Shown in pieces: positions 61,371-64,000 of a stretch of 64,000 nt of DNA. Below the pieces are notes generated by a model. It saw only the letters and a program-made list of their open reading frames with translations. It was not told the origin of the DNA and searched no databases. The stretch is taken from positions 62,001-126,000 of the forward strand of contig CANJUD010000006.1 of assembly GCA_947477885.1 (NCBI GenBank), given 5' to 3'. A program made the position numbers and the translations under genes. Each line of letters opens with the position of its first letter. The stretch's first letter is position 1. The stretch is from Bacteroidota bacterium (GTDB taxonomy: Bacteria > Bacteroidota > Bacteroidia > UKL13-3).

Positions 61371-61402
61371 CAAAAATAAAGGCCGAATGCGTGATGCCCA
61401 AA
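61371..61402 (-). promoter_or_regulatory. Consensus Bacteroidota promoter of the acyl-CoA dehydrogenase gene
   Basis: The minus strand reads TTTG, 20 bases, TATTTTTG. It is a full match to TTTG-N19-21-TAnnTTTG, 26 bases before the ATG. Confidence 0.75.
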
Positions 61403-61538
61403 GTTATTTAAATTATTGACAATACAAATACGGTAGTTGAGGTCACTAATCGTTTGTGTGGACAATATATTATCCTTTAATTCTTGAGCATTTGGTTAAA
61501 ATCAAATAATTTCGCACTCAAATTAAAACCAATTTTAT

Positions 61539-62606
61539 ATGATACATAATTTTTCAGCAGGACCCGCTATTTTACCCGCACAGGCAATCAAAAATTCAGT
61601 AGATGCGATTCATAATTTTGCTGGCATGGGCATGTCCATCCTCGAAATTTCGCACCGCAGCAAACAATTTGAAGCTGTGATTGACGAGGCTGTTGAGTTG
61701 ATAAAAGAATTATTCAACATCCCCGATGGCTATTCTGTCGTGTTTTTGCAGGGCGGTGCCAGTTTGCAATTTGATATGATTCCTTATAATATGTTGGATG
61801 AAGGCGAGACCGCTGCATATTTGAATACTGGCGTGTGGGCAACACGTGCTGTGAAAGAAGCTAAGTTCTTTGGTAACGTAAATGTGGTGGCAACTTCCGA
61901 AGATAAAAATTTTAATTATATACCCAAGGATTATACAATTCCTGCAGATGCGAAATATTTTCACTGCACTTCCAATAATACAATATATGGAACACAAATG
62001 CATAGTTTTCCCGATAGTCCAGTACCCTTGATTTGCGATATGAGTTCCGATATTTTTAGTCGCCCGATAGATATTAATAAATTCGATATGATATATGCAG
62101 GTGCTCAAAAAAATATGGGAGCCGCAGGCGTAACAGTTGCTATAATAAAAAATAGTTTATTGGGAAATGTAAAACGCAAAATCCCAACCATGCTCACCTA
62201 CCAAGTTCATATAGATAATGGAAGTATGTATAATACACCTTCAGTATTTGCTATATATGTTGCACTGCAAACTTTGAAATGGGTGAAAGAGATGGGAGGC
62301 ACAGCTGCCATGGAAGGTCGCAATACTGCCAAAGCAGAACTATTATATAATGAAATAGACCGCAATAGTTTGTTCAAAGGAACTTGCGAAGTGGAAGACC
62401 GCTCAAAAATGAATGTATGTTTTGTAATGACCAAACCCGATATGGATGATGCATTTTTAGCTGCGGCAAAAGAAGCAGGAATTTCAGGTATCAAAGGCCA
62501 CCGTTCAGTAGGAGGTTTCAGAGCATCATTATATAATGCACTGCCGATAGAAAGTGTGCAGGCTTTGGTTGATGTGATGCAGAAATTCGAAAACAGTAAT
62601 CAGTAA
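61539..62606 (+). CDS. serC: Phosphoserine aminotransferase
   Basis: The 355-residue class V PLP enzyme has the opening [11 protein letters not shown], phosphate/PLP region [14 protein letters not shown] near 69-82, [12 protein letters not shown] near 141-152 and Lys191 in [14 protein letters not shown] forming the Schiff base; the C-terminal [14 protein letters not shown] is present. It converts 3-phosphohydroxypyruvate to phosphoserine in serine synthesis. The last four codons (Asn-Ser-Asn-Gln) and the stop are written in the heptamer word (AACAGTAATCAGTAA) that starts array A6, so the C-terminus was set by the repeat. serA follows. Confidence 0.96.
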   Translation: MIHNFSAGPAILPAQAIKNSVDAIHNFAGMGMSILEISHRSKQFEAVIDEAVELIKELFNIPDGYSVVFLQGGASLQFDMIPYNMLDEGETAAYLNTGVWATRAVKEAKFFGNVNVVATSEDKNFNYIPKDYTIPADAKYFHCTSNNTIYGTQMHSFPDSPVPLICDMSSDIFSRPIDINKFDMIYAGAQKNMGAAGVTVAIIKNSLLGNVKRKIPTMLTYQVHIDNGSMYNTPSVFAIYVALQTLKWVKEMGGTAAMEGRNTAKAELLYNEIDRNSLFKGTCEVEDRSKMNVCFVMTKPDMDDAFLAAAKEAGISGIKGHRSVGGFRASLYNALPIESVQALVDVMQKFENSNQ

Positions 62607-62762
62607 ACAGTAATCAGTAATCAGTGCCATTCGGACGCTATCAGGCGTCAGCCACTGACCACTGACCACTGACCACTGACCACTGACCACTGACCACTGA
62701 CCACTGACTACTGACCACTGACCACTGACTACTGACCACTAATTACTAACCACTAACTACTA
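62592..62762. repeat. Heptamer array A6 between serC and serA
   Basis: The left arm (AGTAATC, AGTAAAC, AGTAATC, AGTAATC) starts inside serC. The core reads GTGCCATTCGG and GCTATCAGGCGTCAGCC. The right arm has about 15 heptamers (mostly TGACCAC, with TGACTAC, TAATTAC, TAACCAC), ending 4-5 bases before the serA ATG. Confidence 0.93.
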
Positions 62763-62766
62763 TAAA

Positions 62767-63735
62767 ATGATAAAGATTTTAGCAAACGACGGAATAGACA
62801 GCACCGGAAAAAAAATGCTGGAGAAGGCTGGATTCAGTGTGGATACAAATAAAATTCCACAAGAAGAATTGGCAAAAAAATTAAATGCTTACGATTGCAT
62901 CACTGTGAGAAGTGCAACAAAAGTTCGCAAAGAATTGATGGATGCATGTCCCAATTTAAAATTGATTGGTCGTGGAGGAGTGGGATTGGATAATATAGAT
63001 ATTGACTATGCAAAACAAAAAGGTATTCGTGTAATTAATACACCGATGTCATCATCAGCTTCGGTGGCTGAATTAGTTTTCGCACATATATTTTCGATGG
63101 CGAGATATATAAATCATACCAATAGAGAAATGGCGATTGATGCGCCCGGAAAATTTAACGAACTTAAAAAGTTTTGTAGCAATGGAGTTGAACTTCGTGG
63201 CAAGACTATGGGTATTATAGGTTTTGGTAGAATAGGACAAGAAGTAGCAAAGATTGCATTGGGCATGGGCATGGATGTATTAGCTTACGATCCATATGTT
63301 GATGATGTAACTATCAGTTTTTATTTCCATCAAAATTTAAGAGACAAAGCTGTTAAGATTCCATTGAAAACAGTAACGAAATTAAAAGTATTAAAGAAGG
63401 CAGATTTTATATCATTACATGTTCCATTTAATGAAGGCGATACTGCTGTTATAGGTGAGAAAGAAATAGAAATATTAAAACCCGGAGTAGGTTTAATAAA
63501 CTGTGCTCGCGGCGGTGTGATAGATGAAAAAGCATTATTGAAAGCATTAAAATTAAACAAAGTAGCATTTGCAGGACTGGATGTTTTTGAAAAAGAACCA
63601 CCCGTAAAATCAGAATTATTTTCATTGCCCAATGTATCGTTAAGTCCTCATATTGGCGGTTCTACTATGGAAGCACAAAATAGAATAGGAATAGAATTGG
63701 CAGAGAAAATTATAGAGTTTTTTAGAAAGAAATAA
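62767..63735 (+). CDS. serA: D-3-phosphoglycerate dehydrogenase (short form, no ACT domain)
   Basis: The 322-residue D-2-hydroxyacid dehydrogenase has [16 protein letters not shown] near 67-82, NAD-binding loop GFGRIGQ at 152-158, [10 protein letters not shown] with catalytic Arg248, Glu277 in [10 protein letters not shown] and His295 in SPHIGGST. It lacks the C-terminal ACT regulatory domain of longer SerA proteins, so serine feedback by that route is absent. It oxidises 3-phosphoglycerate to 3-phosphohydroxypyruvate, the substrate of SerC encoded just upstream. The gene order serC-serA-DUF1015 recurs in Bacteroidota. Both flanks are heptamer arrays. Confidence 0.9.
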   Translation: MIKILANDGIDSTGKKMLEKAGFSVDTNKIPQEELAKKLNAYDCITVRSATKVRKELMDACPNLKLIGRGGVGLDNIDIDYAKQKGIRVINTPMSSSASVAELVFAHIFSMARYINHTNREMAIDAPGKFNELKKFCSNGVELRGKTMGIIGFGRIGQEVAKIALGMGMDVLAYDPYVDDVTISFYFHQNLRDKAVKIPLKTVTKLKVLKKADFISLHVPFNEGDTAVIGEKEIEILKPGVGLINCARGGVIDEKALLKALKLNKVAFAGLDVFEKEPPVKSELFSLPNVSLSPHIGGSTMEAQNRIGIELAEKIIEFFRKK

Positions 63736-63737
63736 TA

Positions 63738-63897
63738 TAGTAGTCAGTAAACAGTAGTCAGTGCCTCCCGATAGTTATCGGGACGGCGGCTTTATATATG
63801 CTAATACAAATAACTGACAACAAATAGCAAACAACACTTAATTCATCATATATACCATACTAACTACTGTTTACTGACCACTGAACACTGACTACTA
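63738..63897. repeat. Heptamer array A7 between serA and DUF1015 gene
   Basis: The array begins 2 bases after the serA stop: AGTAGTC, AGTAAAC, AGTAGTC, AGTGCCTCCCGATAGTTATC (the CCCGATAGTTATCGGG palindrome sits in the core). After a less regular middle come TAACTAC, TGTTTAC, TGACCAC, TGAACAC, TGACTAC, ending 4 bases before the next ATG. Confidence 0.85.
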
Positions 63898-63901
63898 AAA
63901 C

Positions 63902-64000
63902 ATGGCTACCATCAAACCCTTCAAAGCTATTCGCCCTGCTAAAGATATAGCAGATATTGTTTCCGCTTCATCAGAATCGGGGCATAGGGAAGAGGCTAAG
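63902..64000 (+). CDS. DUF1015 family protein, start only
   Basis: The first 33 codons are visible before the window ends (MATIKPFKAIRPAKDIADIV). The opening IKPFKA-IRP matches the DUF1015 family, which commonly follows serC and serA in Bacteroidota. Function is uncharacterised; a link to serine or phosphate metabolism is only suggested by synteny. Confidence 0.75.
   Translation, partial: MATIKPFKAIRPAKDIADIVSASSESGHREEAK

Noticed and set aside
4880-63897. Reading the heptamer arrays as ordinary rho-independent terminators
   Set aside because: They lack U-tracts, are far longer than terminators, and several sit between genes that are probably co-transcribed (exbB-exbD, serC-serA).

Overview
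The window is 64 kb of a low-GC member of the Bacteroidota, probably a free-living Sphingobacteriales/Chitinophagales-like lineage. The evidence is six secreted proteins with C-terminal type IX secretion (T9SS) sorting domains, a TonB-dependent receptor paired with a DUF4249 lipoprotein, an HU-CCDC81/SPOR protein beside ExbB-ExbD-TonB, and many start-proximal TAnnTTTG motifs, the Bacteroidota -7 promoter element. Three of these have a TTG or TTTG at the expected 19-20 bp upstream. No phage, plasmid or CRISPR is visible.

Layout. 1-7.1 kb: envelope/energy operon (TPR protein, beta-barrel protein, HU/SPOR protein, ExbB, ExbD, TonB-like). 7.1-17.3 kb: minus-strand surface genes (a frameshifted BamA-like barrel, a PepSY-like protein, a lipoprotein, a GEVED/T9SS giant, a nuclease-like T9SS protein). 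17.8-20.3 kb: mreBCD. 20.7-25.1 kb: an M1 peptidase fused to a barrel, then a REP-associated Y1 transposase flanked by inverted REP palindromes. 25.1-37.8 kb: two giant CotH-kinase/lamin-tail T9SS proteins enclosing two tandem TlpA-like thioredoxins. 38-45 kb: glucosaminidase, 3-hydroxyacyl-CoA dehydrogenase-like protein, RidA, kynureninase, GNAT, TonB-dependent receptor and DUF4249. 45.4-51 kb: GH3/serine-hydrolase fusion, lipoprotein, T9SS protein, tRNA-Thr. 51.2-58 kb: YchF, an AAA+/VWA pair, a T9SS protein, an HD hydrolase. 58-64 kb: DUF4143 ATPase behind a 33-bp tandem repeat, HAD-like protein, acyl-CoA dehydrogenase, then serC, serA and DUF1015.

The most unusual signal lies between the genes. 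About nineteen intergenic arrays are built from degenerate 7-bp words (AGTAAAC/AGTAGTC, TTAATGG/TTAATTG, TTTGGGA/ATTAGGA, TTTACGA, GTATAAA/GTATCAA and others). Most have a left arm of tandem heptamers, a core often resembling GGCTGACGCCAGAT, and a right arm of reverse-complement heptamers. About fifteen begin at, or a few bases after, a stop codon, and the last codons of several genes (serC, the first TlpA gene, the lipoprotein gene at 48533, the nuclease-like gene) are written in the repeat word. Many right arms run to within 3-15 bases of the next start codon. Several arrays therefore fill the gap between neighbouring co-directional genes with a potential long hairpin. They resemble in architecture the heptameric STRR repeats of cyanobacteria, but I know of no described Bacteroidota family with these properties.

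Functionally the window is dominated by envelope biology: energised outer-membrane transport, T9SS-secreted adhesin-like or enzymatic surface proteins, cell-shape control and wall remodelling. A smaller metabolic set (serine biosynthesis, kynureninase/RidA, acyl-CoA enzymes) is interspersed.
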